DNA of 64,000 bases. Origin: CAYVWB01 sp964455395 (lineage in GTDB: Bacteria > Desulfobacterota > Desulfovibrionia > Desulfovibrionales > Desulfovibrionaceae). This document shows, piece after piece, positions 45,480 through 57,369 of the stretch; within the stretch, counting starts at the first letter, position 1; every line of letters begins with the position of its first letter. The stretch covers positions 40,005 to 104,004 of the forward strand of contig CAYVWB010000004.1 in assembly GCA_964455395.1 (NCBI GenBank). The letters run 5' to 3'. A program made the translations under genes and the position numbers. The notes under the pieces were generated by a model, which was not told where the DNA came from, made no database searches, and saw nothing but the letters and a program-made list of their open reading frames with translations.

Positions 45480-46334
45480 ATGACCAACCAGATCAAGACC
45501 GTGTTGCTGCTCGGCCTGTTGACCGGCCTTGTGCTCTTCCTCGGCGGGGTGCTGGGGGGCCAGACGGGCCTCATCATCGCCCTCGCCTTCGCTTTGCTGA
45601 TGAACGTCGGCAGCTACTGGTATTCGGACAAAGTCGTGCTCGCCATGTACAAAGCCCAGGAGCTGGGCCCCCACGACGCCCCGGCTCTCCATCAGATGGT
45701 GGACGAGCTGGCCCGCGAGGCCGGCATTCCCAAACCCAAGATCTGCCGCATCCCCTCCGACGCGCCCAACGCCTTCGCCACCGGTCGCGACCCCAAACAC
45801 GGCGTGGTGGCGGTGACGGACGGCATCATGCGCCTGCTCTCCCCGGAGGAGTTGCGCGGCGTCATCGCCCATGAGCTCGGCCACATCAAGAACCGCGACA
45901 TCCTGGTGCAGACCATCGCCGGCGTGCTCGCCTCGGTGGTCATGTTCGTCGCCAACATGGCGCAATTCGCTGCGCTCTTCGGGATGATGAGCAACGACGA
46001 AGACGCGCCCAACCCCATCGCCGCCTTGCTGTTGGCCATCGTGGCGCCCATCGCCGCCACCCTCGTCCAGATGGCCATCTCCCGCTCGCGCGAATATCTT
46101 GCGGACTCCACCGGCGCGACCATGGCCCACGACCCCCTCGCCCTCGCCAGCGCGCTGGAGAAAATCAGCGCCTACAGCCAGCGCGCGCCCATGCAGATGG
46201 GCAACGAGGCCACAAGTCACCTCTTCATCGTCAACCCCTTCACCGCCTCCAAGGTGGCCAGCCTCTTCAGCACGCACCCCCCCGTGGAGGAGCGCGTCGC
46301 GCGGCTGCGCGAACTGGCCGCCAAGAGCCGCTGA
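45480..46334 (+). CDS. htpX: HtpX family membrane metalloprotease
   Basis: A 284-residue M48 protease, the usual HtpX length. Two N-terminal transmembrane helices (about 5-45), the zinc motif HELGH in VIAHELGHIKNRD, two further hydrophobic segments and the third ligand Glu in SREYLADSTGA. It degrades misfolded membrane proteins on the cytoplasmic side together with FtsH. The C-terminal STHPPVEERVARL is conserved. No ribosome binding site of note. Monocistronic; a strong hairpin follows. Confidence 0.96.
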   Translation: MTNQIKTVLLLGLLTGLVLFLGGVLGGQTGLIIALAFALLMNVGSYWYSDKVVLAMYKAQELGPHDAPALHQMVDELAREAGIPKPKICRIPSDAPNAFATGRDPKHGVVAVTDGIMRLLSPEELRGVIAHELGHIKNRDILVQTIAGVLASVVMFVANMAQFAALFGMMSNDEDAPNPIAALLLAIVAPIAATLVQMAISRSREYLADSTGATMAHDPLALASALEKISAYSQRAPMQMGNEATSHLFIVNPFTASKVASLFSTHPPVEERVARLRELAAKSR

Positions 46335-46368
46335 CCCGCCCCACCCCAGGCGGACCGCCACCTTCGGA

Positions 46369-46404
46369 ACACGGCCGGCAGGAATGAACTCCCGCCGGCC
46401 GTGT
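46369..46404. terminator. strong hairpin between convergent genes
   Basis: An 11-bp perfect inverted repeat (46369-46379 with 46394-46404, 14-base loop) lies between htpX and the convergent small gene. It has no T-run, so it may act as a bidirectional or mRNA-stabilising hairpin, not a classic intrinsic terminator. Confidence 0.55.
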
Positions 46405-46435
46405 CCGCATGGCGTCGACGCCGTACCGAAAGACA

Positions 46436-46795
46436 TCAGGCCATGGTGTGATGCGCACCGAGATCGTACGAACCTTCCGGCCGCGGCGGCGGTTCATCGC
46501 CCGCAGCGCGGCGCGCCTCCCCCGGCGACCGCTCCGCGCCGTCCCGGAGACTGGGCGTCCCCTCGTCCCGGGAAACCGCGAAGCCCCCTGGCGTGGCGCC
46601 GCCCCGGCTCACCTCGTCAATGCGCTCGCCATAGGCCCCGCCGGCCGCCACGCTCGCCGCCGTGAGCAGCGCGCCCAGCACGACGGCGCCGCACCGGCGG
46701 AAGAGTCGCCCCCGGCCCTGCGCAACGGCTTCCAGGAAACCCGACAGCTGCTGCCTCCTCGCCATGTGCGTCTGTTCCCCTATCGCTTTCTTCAT
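46436..46795 (-). CDS. small hypothetical membrane protein
   Basis: A 119-residue open frame. The ATG at 46795 has GGAGGG 8 bases upstream. One hydrophobic helix lies at about 35-55; the rest is Gly/Arg/Pro-rich and polar. I recognise no family. It is the last frame in the minus-strand direction after cheD, 132 bp away. Its high GC makes chance openness possible, so the ribosome binding site and helix are the only support. Confidence 0.45.
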   Translation of the reverse strand: MKKAIGEQTHMARRQQLSGFLEAVAQGRGRLFRRCGAVVLGALLTAASVAAGGAYGERIDEVSRGGATPGGFAVSRDEGTPSLRDGAERSPGEARRAAGDEPPPRPEGSYDLGAHHTMA

Positions 46796-46927
46796 GCGTG
46801 AACCCTCCGTGATCCGGGCGGAACCGGTCTGCTCTCCGCCGGCAAAAAGCGCCGACGCGCTGGAGAGGAAGCAAGGGCCGCGCCAGTGAGGCGCGCAGGG
46901 ATGCGGAAAGGACGGGGGGCGTCGGCC

Positions 46928-47464
46928 TCAAAGACCGCTGGTCGGCCGTTGACCGGGGACGCCCTTGTGAAGTTTCTTGACCCAGGCGCCGCCCGTCTCA
47001 GTCAGAAAAAGCAGCTTGCGACCGGTGGCGCCGCCCACGTCCCGGGCGGCCACGGGGAGGCCCAGGGCCTCGCAGGCGGCGAGCGCTGCCTGGATGTTGC
47101 GTTCCCCCACGGAGAAATTGCGCGGCGAGCGCGCAGCGTTATCGCCCATGCCGATGGCGTCGCCGCCGCCGAAGAGTTTCACCTCCAGCCGTCCGGGGGG
47201 CGCGCCCAGACGTTGGAAGTGCTCCAGCAGGTGCGCCACGGCAGAATCTGCGAACTTGCAGGGCATGGGATCGCCCGAGGCGCCGGCGTATTCGCTGGCG
47301 TGGGGCAAGAAGGCGTGCGCCATGCCGCCGGCCAGCAATACGGGATCGAACATGGTGACAGCCACGCAGGACCCCAGGACCGTGCTGATGAGCGTGGGCT
47401 TGCGGGTGACGAAGCACTCTCGCGGCGCCAGGTGTCGGAGGGGAAACCCTGTAGGCGCTTTCAC
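46928..47464 (-). CDS. cheD: chemoreceptor glutamine deamidase CheD
   Basis: A 178-residue protein. The catalytic Cys33 in VLGSCVAV and His50 in GGMAHAFLP show the 17-residue spacing of the family; the KLFGGGDAI core strand is present. CheD deamidates specific Gln residues of chemoreceptors and in some species binds CheC. The GTG start overlaps the STAS gene stop by 4 bases. No cheC is visible, so its target is presumably the MCP encoded upstream. Confidence 0.93.
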   Translation of the reverse strand: MKAPTGFPLRHLAPRECFVTRKPTLISTVLGSCVAVTMFDPVLLAGGMAHAFLPHASEYAGASGDPMPCKFADSAVAHLLEHFQRLGAPPGRLEVKLFGGGDAIGMGDNAARSPRNFSVGERNIQAALAACEALGLPVAARDVGGATGRKLLFLTETGGAWVKKLHKGVPGQRPTSGL

Positions 47465-47843
47465 GCCGGCGCCTCGGCGTCGCCGGGGCTGGGCGGCTCC
47501 GGCTCGCCTTGGACGACGAAGCGGCGGTCCAGCCGCATGCCGTGCAGCAGAGCGCGGATCTCCTCGGAAGCATTCGTCACCACCAGACGGAAGCCGTTGC
47601 GTTCCAGACGCTGGCTGGCGTTGATGAGCAGGGAGAGGCCCGTGGAGTCCATGGCGTCCACCTGCTTCAGGTCGATGACGAATACCCGCGGGTGCGCCCC
47701 TCCGGCGAGCACCCCGCCAGAGTGCAAGGCCGTCTGCAGGGCCTGCTCCAACGCGGTCCGTGTTGGCGCCGCCGTGGTGGCGGTGAGGTCGCCGTCGGGT
47801 CTGAAGTGGTGCGCCGTCTCATTGCGTGGGGTGGAAGCGTCGT

Positions 47844-47847
<4 letters not shown>
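47461..47847 (-). CDS. STAS domain protein (anti-sigma factor antagonist type)
   Basis: A 128-residue single STAS domain. The phosphorylatable Ser68 lies in DAMDSTGLSLL, the SpoIIAA-like switch motif. It is coupled to the hybrid kinase gene (ATGA) and to cheD (GTGA). No anti-sigma factor kinase (RsbW-type) or PP2C phosphatase is encoded in the window, so the partner is unknown. It may be a downstream output of the adjacent chemosensory system (inference). Confidence 0.88.
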
Positions 47848-50957
<3,110 letters not shown>

Positions 50958-50974
50958 GAAACTCGCGTGGGTGG

Positions 50975-52195
50975 TTATTGGCGTGCGCCAAGGGCGGCGA
51001 TGGTGGCGGCGATGTCGTCCAGGGGCAGGATGACGTCCGCGCCGCACGCCTCCACCGCGGCGCGGGGCATTCCGTAGACGATGCACGTCTCTTCCGACTG
51101 CGCGATGGTCAACCCCCCGGCTTTGCGCATGGCGCAGAGCCCATCCGCGCCGTCCTTGCCCATCCCCGTGAGCAGTGCGGCTGCGGCTCGGCTGCCCAGC
51201 GCGGCGCCGCTTTCGAAAAGCGCGTTCACAGCCGGCTTCAGTCCGCCGATGGGCGGCGCGTCGTCCAGCAGCAGCCGGCTTCCCCCCAGCCGCAAGTGCC
51301 TGTCGTCCGGCGCAAAGTAGACACAGCCCGGCTCCAGCACCGCGCCATGCTCCGCCACGCGGACCTGCAAGGGCGTGACGCCGTCCAGCCACCGCACAAG
51401 CCCATCCAGAAATCCCGCGGCGATGTGCTGCACGGCGACCATGGGAATCCGTACGCGCTCCCCACAGGCGGCCAGGATTCGCGCCAGGGCCTGGGGACCG
51501 CCGGTGGAGGCGCCGAGCAGGATGACTTCGAAGGGCCCCCGCTTGGCTCGCGGCAGCCACTCCGGTCGTCGTGCGTCGAGCATCGCCGGGAGGGCCGCGG
51601 TGGAGCGTGTCCGCGAAGCGCTGCGCCCGTCGATGGAGGCTGCTGGCTGCGGACCGGGCGATCCGTTCGAGAGTCCGTTCGGGGAGCGGCGGGCCGGGGC
51701 GACCGCGCGCCGGTCCCAAGGCTTCGCCGACGCCTGGAGGGATTGTTTCCACGAAGGGTGCGGCCGGCGGCGGATGACTGTCACCTCGCTCATGGCCTTG
51801 AGCGTCTCCACGATGTGGTCGTACTCTTCGCCGTCGTACGCTTGTCGCGGTTTGCTGACCAGCGCCAAGGCGCCGGCTTCCAGCGCGATGAAGTTCGCTG
51901 TGGATTCTTCCTGGTCGAGCAACCCCGAGACGATGACGATGGGCGTGGGCCGTTCCGCCATGATCTGCTGCGTGGCCTGGATGCCGTTCATGTCCGGCAT
52001 GTGGAAATCCATGGCGATGACATCCGGCGCCAAGGCGTGCGTCTTCTCCACGGCTTGGCGGCCGTTGGAGGCTTCCCCCACCACACGCAGTTCCGGATCC
52101 GCTTCCACGGCGCGTCGTAAAGCCATGCGGATGACTGGTGAGTCGTCCACGAGCAGCACTTTCTTGCGCCGGGGGGTCTCGTCGGGAGGCGTCAT
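50975..52195 (-). CDS. cheB: chemotaxis methylesterase CheB
   Basis: A 406-residue protein: an N-terminal receiver with Asp63 (VIAMDFHMPDMNG), a linker of about 80 residues rich in Arg, Ser and Pro, and the C-terminal methylesterase domain with the catalytic triad in LLGASTGGPQ (Ser), VAVQHIAAGF (His) and GMGKDGADGL (Asp). It removes methyl groups from MCPs when phosphorylated by CheA. ATG 52195 follows the cheA stop by about 10 bases; a GTG 9 bases earlier is also possible. It is the WspF position in a Wsp-like order. Confidence 0.95.
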   Translation of the reverse strand: MTPPDETPRRKKVLLVDDSPVIRMALRRAVEADPELRVVGEASNGRQAVEKTHALAPDVIAMDFHMPDMNGIQATQQIMAERPTPIVIVSGLLDQEESTANFIALEAGALALVSKPRQAYDGEEYDHIVETLKAMSEVTVIRRRPHPSWKQSLQASAKPWDRRAVAPARRSPNGLSNGSPGPQPAASIDGRSASRTRSTAALPAMLDARRPEWLPRAKRGPFEVILLGASTGGPQALARILAACGERVRIPMVAVQHIAAGFLDGLVRWLDGVTPLQVRVAEHGAVLEPGCVYFAPDDRHLRLGGSRLLLDDAPPIGGLKPAVNALFESGAALGSRAAAALLTGMGKDGADGLCAMRKAGGLTIAQSEETCIVYGMPRAAVEACGADVILPLDDIAATIAALGARQ

Positions 52196-52205
52196 GGCGA
52201 GCACG

Positions 52206-54761
52206 TTACAGCAGGGAGCTGACGACGTCGAGAAGGTTGGCGTGGTCGAAGCGGCTTTTCACGATGTAGGCGTTGGCGCCCACGTCCAGGCCACGCTCGC
52301 GGTGTTCTGGAGCGTCCAGTGAAGTGACGAGCACCACGGGCAGCGAAGCCGTCTGGGGCGCAGTCTTCAGTCGTTCGGTCAAGCCGAAGCCGTCCAACCG
52401 GGGCATTTCCACGTCCGAGACCACCAGGTCCGGCGGATCGGCGCGGACCATGGCGAGGGCCTCGGCGCCGTCCACCGCGGTGAGGACTTCGTAGCCCGCG
52501 GACTCCAGGACGTTCTTCAGCAGCATGCGCGACGTGATGGAGTCCTCCGCCACAAGAACGCGCGCCGGCCGGCCGGGTTCGTCGCGGACGGCGCCCCGCT
52601 GTGCGCTTTCGGGGTGGAGCGCGGCCATGGCGACGTCGCCCATGTGCAGCACCGGCGCCAAGGAGCCGTCCCCCAGCAGCGTGACCCCGCTGACGAAGCG
52701 CACCCGCACCAGTTGGGAGCCGAGGTCTTTCAACATCACCTCCCGCTCCTCCAGCACTTGATCCACCTCCACCGCCGCCACGCGCCCCCCGGTGGCCACC
52801 ACCAGCGCGTTGCGCACCCCGCCGGAATCCTCGGTCTGCGCCTCCCCCGCCACATTGAGAATGTGCGCCAGGTGCGCCAGGGGGGCGAGTTCCCCGTCCT
52901 CCAGTTGCAGGCACTCCCGTCCCCCTGCGCGCAGGACGACTTCACCACCGAAATTGTCCGGCCCGCTCGGCCTGCGTGGCCCGCGCGGTGCGCCACGGGC
53001 ATCGCCTTGCTGCATGACGGGGATGCGCGCCGCCCGCAGCAAGCTGTCCTTGGGGATGACGAACCGACGCCCCCCGGCGCGGACCACCACCCCATCGAAG
53101 GTGGTCAGCGCCACAGGCAGGGAGATGTGGAAGGACGTCCCCTCCCCGGGGGTGGAAGCCGCCTCCACGAACCCCCCGGCCTGCTCGATCTTCTCGCGGA
53201 CGATGGCCATGCCCAGCCCACGGCCGGCGATGGCGTCCACCATGGGCGCCGTGGAGACGCCGGAGTAGAACAGCAGCGAGAGAGCCTGCTCCGACCCGCC
53301 CTCGCCCTCCACGAGGTAGCCAAGCTCTGCGGCTTTGGCCTGCAGGGCCTCCCGGTCCAGCCCGCGGCCATCATCGGCCACCATCACGCTTACCCTCCCG
53401 TCCCCCTGTCGCGAAACCGCCACCCGCACCACGCCCACCCGGAGCTTCCCGAGGGCTTCGCGCTTCTCCGGCGCTTCCAGGCCGTGGCCCACGGCGTTGC
53501 GCAGCAGATGGGTGAAGGGGTCGCGCAGCATGTCGAGGATGCGCCGGTCGATGGCCACGTCATCGCCCACCACCTCGCATACGGCCTCCTTGCCCAACTG
53601 GCCGGCCAGTTCCCGCACGATGCGGGGAAACGCTGCGGTGATGGTCTTGAACGGCGCGAGCATGGCGCGGTTCACCACTTGCCCGAGATCCTCCACGCCA
53701 TGTTCCAGCGCCCTGCCATCCTTGGCCAAATCCAAGGCAAGACTCCCCAGCGTGTCGTCCAGGCTTTCCAGGTCGCGGCTGCAGGCTTCCAGAAAGAGCG
53801 CGAAGGTTGCGCCCTCGTGATCGTCGGCTCCGCTTTGCCCGGTGGCCGTGCGCAGGGTCCCGCCTCCTTGCGCCTGCTGCTCCAGCCGGGCTTCGAGAAA
53901 GAGCCGGCGCAGGCCGGAGAGCGTGGCGACGGCGTCTTGCAAGCCTTGGATGCGCTGGTCCACGGCGATGCGCACGGCGAAGAGTTCCTCCGCGAGCACA
54001 CGCATGGCGTCGAGATCACCGGCGTCGAGGCGGATGTTTTTCATCCGTTGCGGGGTTCGCTCCCGTATTCCCCGGCGGGGGGGGTCGTCGGCGGCTTTCT
54101 CGCCCGGTGCATGGCCGTGGTTCCGCAAAGGGGAAACCCCCGGCGACGGCGTGGGAGTGTTGGTTGGCGACGACGCGGTTTCCCGGTCTTCCTGCAAGGC
54201 GTCTTCAGGGGGGATGGCCGATGGTGGAGCCTGGGGCGGTGAAGGGGTTGGCGACGACGCGTTCTCAGCGGTGTGTTCCTGGGGCTCCTGCGCCTCTGGC
54301 GCGGGTGACGCGGTCGTCATGGGCGCGGGTGTTTCCCCGCGGGCCAACGTCTTGAGCGCTGAGAGGAGTTTGGAATGGACAGGCCCCGCGGCGGCGGCGC
54401 GTCCCTCGAGGGCGAGGGTGTTGAGCCGTTCCACTTCGCCCACCACGGCCTGGAGCACGTCGAAGAGCGGCGGCGTGAGGGCGAGGTCCCCCCGCTTCAC
54501 CAATCCGAGCACGGTCTCCGCGTGCTGGCAAAGCAGCTCGATGTCCTGAAGATCCACGGTGCGCGCGGCGCCCTTGAGGCTGTGGAGTTCCCGATAGGCG
54601 GACTCCAGCCGTTCCCGCTCGGCAGGTTCGGCGAGGGGATCCATGCTTTCGCGCAAAGCCGCCTCGAGGTCGAGGAGCGCCTGCCCGAGGGCGCGCAGGC
54701 GTTCTTCGGCTTCCGTGTGGAAGGCTTCGCGGAGCTGTCGTTTGAAGGAGGCGTCATCCAT
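52206..54761 (-). CDS. cheA: CheA hybrid histidine kinase with C-terminal receiver
   Basis: An 851-residue kinase of the CheA-REC (WspE/FrzE) type. The HPt domain has His60 in ELHSLKGAART. A Pro/Ala-rich linker (about 145-235) is followed by dimerisation, the ATPase with HLLRNAVGHGLE, VADDGRGLD and GRGLGMAIV, a CheW-like domain, and a receiver with Asp783 (VVSDVEMPRLDG). A separate P2 domain is not evident. The receiver may act as phosphate sink or as the branch point to the hybrid kinase. The start has no clear ribosome binding site. Confidence 0.94.
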   Translation of the reverse strand: MDDASFKRQLREAFHTEAEERLRALGQALLDLEAALRESMDPLAEPAERERLESAYRELHSLKGAARTVDLQDIELLCQHAETVLGLVKRGDLALTPPLFDVLQAVVGEVERLNTLALEGRAAAAGPVHSKLLSALKTLARGETPAPMTTASPAPEAQEPQEHTAENASSPTPSPPQAPPSAIPPEDALQEDRETASSPTNTPTPSPGVSPLRNHGHAPGEKAADDPPRRGIRERTPQRMKNIRLDAGDLDAMRVLAEELFAVRIAVDQRIQGLQDAVATLSGLRRLFLEARLEQQAQGGGTLRTATGQSGADDHEGATFALFLEACSRDLESLDDTLGSLALDLAKDGRALEHGVEDLGQVVNRAMLAPFKTITAAFPRIVRELAGQLGKEAVCEVVGDDVAIDRRILDMLRDPFTHLLRNAVGHGLEAPEKREALGKLRVGVVRVAVSRQGDGRVSVMVADDGRGLDREALQAKAAELGYLVEGEGGSEQALSLLFYSGVSTAPMVDAIAGRGLGMAIVREKIEQAGGFVEAASTPGEGTSFHISLPVALTTFDGVVVRAGGRRFVIPKDSLLRAARIPVMQQGDARGAPRGPRRPSGPDNFGGEVVLRAGGRECLQLEDGELAPLAHLAHILNVAGEAQTEDSGGVRNALVVATGGRVAAVEVDQVLEEREVMLKDLGSQLVRVRFVSGVTLLGDGSLAPVLHMGDVAMAALHPESAQRGAVRDEPGRPARVLVAEDSITSRMLLKNVLESAGYEVLTAVDGAEALAMVRADPPDLVVSDVEMPRLDGFGLTERLKTAPQTASLPVVLVTSLDAPEHRERGLDVGANAYIVKSRFDHANLLDVVSSLL

Positions 54762-54789
54762 GGCGGGATACGGGGCGTTGGCGCACGGT

Positions 54790-56553
54790 CTACAACCTGT
54801 AGCGGCGCATCATCTCCGAGAGTTCGTGCATGAGCGTTTGCAGCGCTTTGAGCGAGTCTTCCAGCTGGGTGGAGCTGTCCAGGTTCTGGTTGGTGGCTTC
54901 CTTGATGGCGTTCATGGCCTGGGCCACCTGCTCCATGCCCATGAGCTCCTCGTGGCTGGAGGCTGCTATCTGCGCAGCGGCCTGCGCGTCCTTGCCGGCG
55001 TTCTGCACCAGCTGGACGATGACTTCCCCGGCTTTCGCCGAGAGCTCTTCGCCTTTGGTGACGGCTTTGGCGCCCTCCTCCGTGGCCATGACGGCGGTGG
55101 AGGTGGCTTTGCTGATGTCCTCCAGGATGGCGCGGATGCGCTGGGTGGACTGCTTGGATTGTTCCGAGAGACTGCGGATTTCCCGCGCGACCACGGCGAA
55201 GCCCTTGCCTTCCTCTCCGGCTTTGGAGGCTTCGATGGAGGCGTTCACGGCGAGGATGTTGGACTGGTCCGCGAGGTCGTTCACGGCCTGGATGATGTCG
55301 CCGATCATGCGGCTCTTGTCCGAGAGCTTGATGATGTGGTGCGCGATGAAGTCCATGCGTTCGCGGATGTGCGCCATCCCCTGGATGATGTCTTCCGTAT
55401 AGCGCTTGCCCTCGCCGGCGCGACGCAGGGCTTGTTGCGCGTTCTCCGTCACTGCTTTGGCTTTGGTGTTGGCCAGGGTCGCGGTCTGCTTCACTTCTTC
55501 CACGGTGGTGGTGGTTTCGGAGACGCTGGAGGCGGTCTCCGCGCTGCTGGAGGAGAGCTCCGCCGTGGAGGCGGAGACCTGGCTGATGGTGGTGGCCACG
55601 GTTTCGATGGTTTCGCGGACCTGCCCCGTGAGCGTGCGAAGGTTCTCCACCATGGCGGCCATGGCGCGGCCCATGACGTCCTTGTCGGAATGGGGGATGA
55701 TGGCGACGCCGAGGTCGCCGTCGGCGATGTCCTCCATGCCTTTGGCCAAATGTTTGAGGGAAGCCGTCATGCGGCCGAAGGAGTCGGCGAGTTGTCCCAC
55801 CTCGTCCCGGGAGTGCGGGGGAAGCGTCACGTCCAGGTCGCCGTCGGCGATGCGGTCGGCGGCGCGCACCACGCGCTTGAGGGGCCGGGTGACGCCCACG
55901 CCGATGATCGTCCCCATGATCACGGCGAGCATGATGGCCACGGCGGTGAACGACCAGATGAACGCCTTGCTTTCCACGGCTTCTGTCCGGGCTTCGTTCT
56001 GCGCTTCAGCCGTGCGTTGCTGCAAGACGGCGCCGACCTGGTCCAGCAGGCTGCGGAAGGTGGCCAGCTGCGGTTCCGTCTGCTCGAAGAAGATGCGGCG
56101 CACGGCCTGATCGCTGGCGTTGCTGGCGTCAGGGGTGTCGTCCTGCAGGGCGAGCATGCGTTGATAGCTGCCGTGCAAAGCCATGTGCGGCGTCTCCATG
56201 GCCTCGAAGAGTGGCGCGAGTTCGGGTATCTCGCCTTCCAGTTCCTCACGGTCTTCGCTGTAGTACCATCTCCCGAAGGCGCACTGGGTGTGGTCCGCTT
56301 CGATGGTGACGGCGGTCAGATCCACACGTTCGCTCAGCAGGCTTTGCGTCAACTCGCCGGCCCACTCCAGGTGGTCCGTTTCCAGGCTGTTGAACCGCGC
56401 GGCGTGGCCGAGTCGATCCAGGGCGACGTCATACGCTTCGCTCATGCGTCGCAGGCTCAGGTCTCCCGTCAGGCTCACGAGAGTCAGGAGCGCGACCACC
56501 ACGCCGAAGCCCACGGCCAGTTTGCCGCCTACAGGCAGATCCTTCCACAGCAT
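54790..56553 (-). CDS. methyl-accepting chemotaxis protein with CZB-type zinc-binding region
   Basis: A 587-residue chemoreceptor. Transmembrane helices at about 13-33 and 200-222 enclose a periplasmic domain that has the CZB signature: His61 (DHLEW), His88 and Cys91 (DHTQCAFGRWYY), and His123/His127 (PHMALH). A HAMP domain follows, then a long signalling coiled coil whose tip reads NDLADQSNILAVNASIEA with GKGFAVVAREIR. No C-terminal CheR-docking pentapeptide. GAGGAG precedes ATG 56553. The frame is open far upstream but that part is antisense or shadow sequence. Confidence 0.93.
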   Translation of the reverse strand: MLWKDLPVGGKLAVGFGVVVALLTLVSLTGDLSLRRMSEAYDVALDRLGHAARFNSLETDHLEWAGELTQSLLSERVDLTAVTIEADHTQCAFGRWYYSEDREELEGEIPELAPLFEAMETPHMALHGSYQRMLALQDDTPDASNASDQAVRRIFFEQTEPQLATFRSLLDQVGAVLQQRTAEAQNEARTEAVESKAFIWSFTAVAIMLAVIMGTIIGVGVTRPLKRVVRAADRIADGDLDVTLPPHSRDEVGQLADSFGRMTASLKHLAKGMEDIADGDLGVAIIPHSDKDVMGRAMAAMVENLRTLTGQVRETIETVATTISQVSASTAELSSSSAETASSVSETTTTVEEVKQTATLANTKAKAVTENAQQALRRAGEGKRYTEDIIQGMAHIRERMDFIAHHIIKLSDKSRMIGDIIQAVNDLADQSNILAVNASIEASKAGEEGKGFAVVAREIRSLSEQSKQSTQRIRAILEDISKATSTAVMATEEGAKAVTKGEELSAKAGEVIVQLVQNAGKDAQAAAQIAASSHEELMGMEQVAQAMNAIKEATNQNLDSSTQLEDSLKALQTLMHELSEMMRRYRL

Positions 56554-56620
56554 TGTCGTTCCCACTCCTCGTCGTTTCAGGGCCTTCTGTCGGGCGCCCG
56601 GCTGGCGACGCCGCCGTCGG

Positions 56621-57364
56621 TCAGGCCTCGGGCGTCGTCTGCGGGGACCGCTTCCGGCCCTCGGCGGCGTCCACGCCGTGGTCCACCACCAGCGCATCGT
56701 CTTCAAGCAGTTGCGTTGCGTCCACCAGCAGCGCAGCGCCGGAGCAGGCGCCTTTGTCGCCGGGCGCGCCGGGGGCGTCTTCCCTTCGCGAAATTTCGTC
56801 CGTGGGGAAGACGACTCCGGCTGTGTCCCCGCAGGACACCAGCGCCTGCACGCGGCGCCCCAGCGTCGGCGCGAGATTCGCCGGCGGCGGCATGAACGCG
56901 TCATCCGGCACGGCGCGCACACCCAGCACGTCATCCACACGCAACGCCATGGTCCGCGCCGGCGCGGTCGGGTCCGGACCGTGGAGGACGAGCAGCGCGC
57001 CCCCCGGCTGGTGTTTTTTCCCGACAACGAGGCCGAAGAGCGCCGCCGTGTCATAGACCGCGACGATGCGGCCGCGCACGCCTGTCACGCCCAGGAGGGG
57101 CGGCGCCAGGGAGGGCAGCGGCAACACGACATCGCTCACGGAGGCTTCCCGAACCAGCCGCGTCTCCACGGCGAAGCGTTCTCCGGCGACCTCGAAAAGC
57201 AGTATGTCCGCCAGCGTTCCCGCCGCCAGCGCATGCGCGACGTGCGTGCGGGGTGTTTCCCCTCGGTCGGCGTGGGCCAGCTCTTTCGCGCGGCGACGCA
57301 GCAGCGCAACGATCCCTTCGTCCAGCCCGGCAACGAGCGATGACGCGTGATGGTTCTCGGCCAT
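56621..57364 (-). CDS. CheW-like coupling protein (second copy)
   Basis: A 247-residue protein with a CheW domain: ILLFEVAGERFAVET starts the beta barrel, VTGVRGRIVAVYD and FGL follow, and LRVDDVLGVR lies in the second half. N-terminal (about 50 residues) and C-terminal (about 50 residues) extensions make it longer than the usual 150-160. ATG 57364 lies six bases after the cheR stop; GTG 57373 overlapping it is an alternative. It occupies the WspD- or WspB-like slot between cheR and the MCP gene. Confidence 0.88.
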   Translation of the reverse strand: MAENHHASSLVAGLDEGIVALLRRRAKELAHADRGETPRTHVAHALAAGTLADILLFEVAGERFAVETRLVREASVSDVVLPLPSLAPPLLGVTGVRGRIVAVYDTAALFGLVVGKKHQPGGALLVLHGPDPTAPARTMALRVDDVLGVRAVPDDAFMPPPANLAPTLGRRVQALVSCGDTAGVVFPTDEISRREDAPGAPGDKGACSGAALLVDATQLLEDDALVVDHGVDAAEGRKRSPQTTPEA

Positions 57365-57369
57365 GGCGT

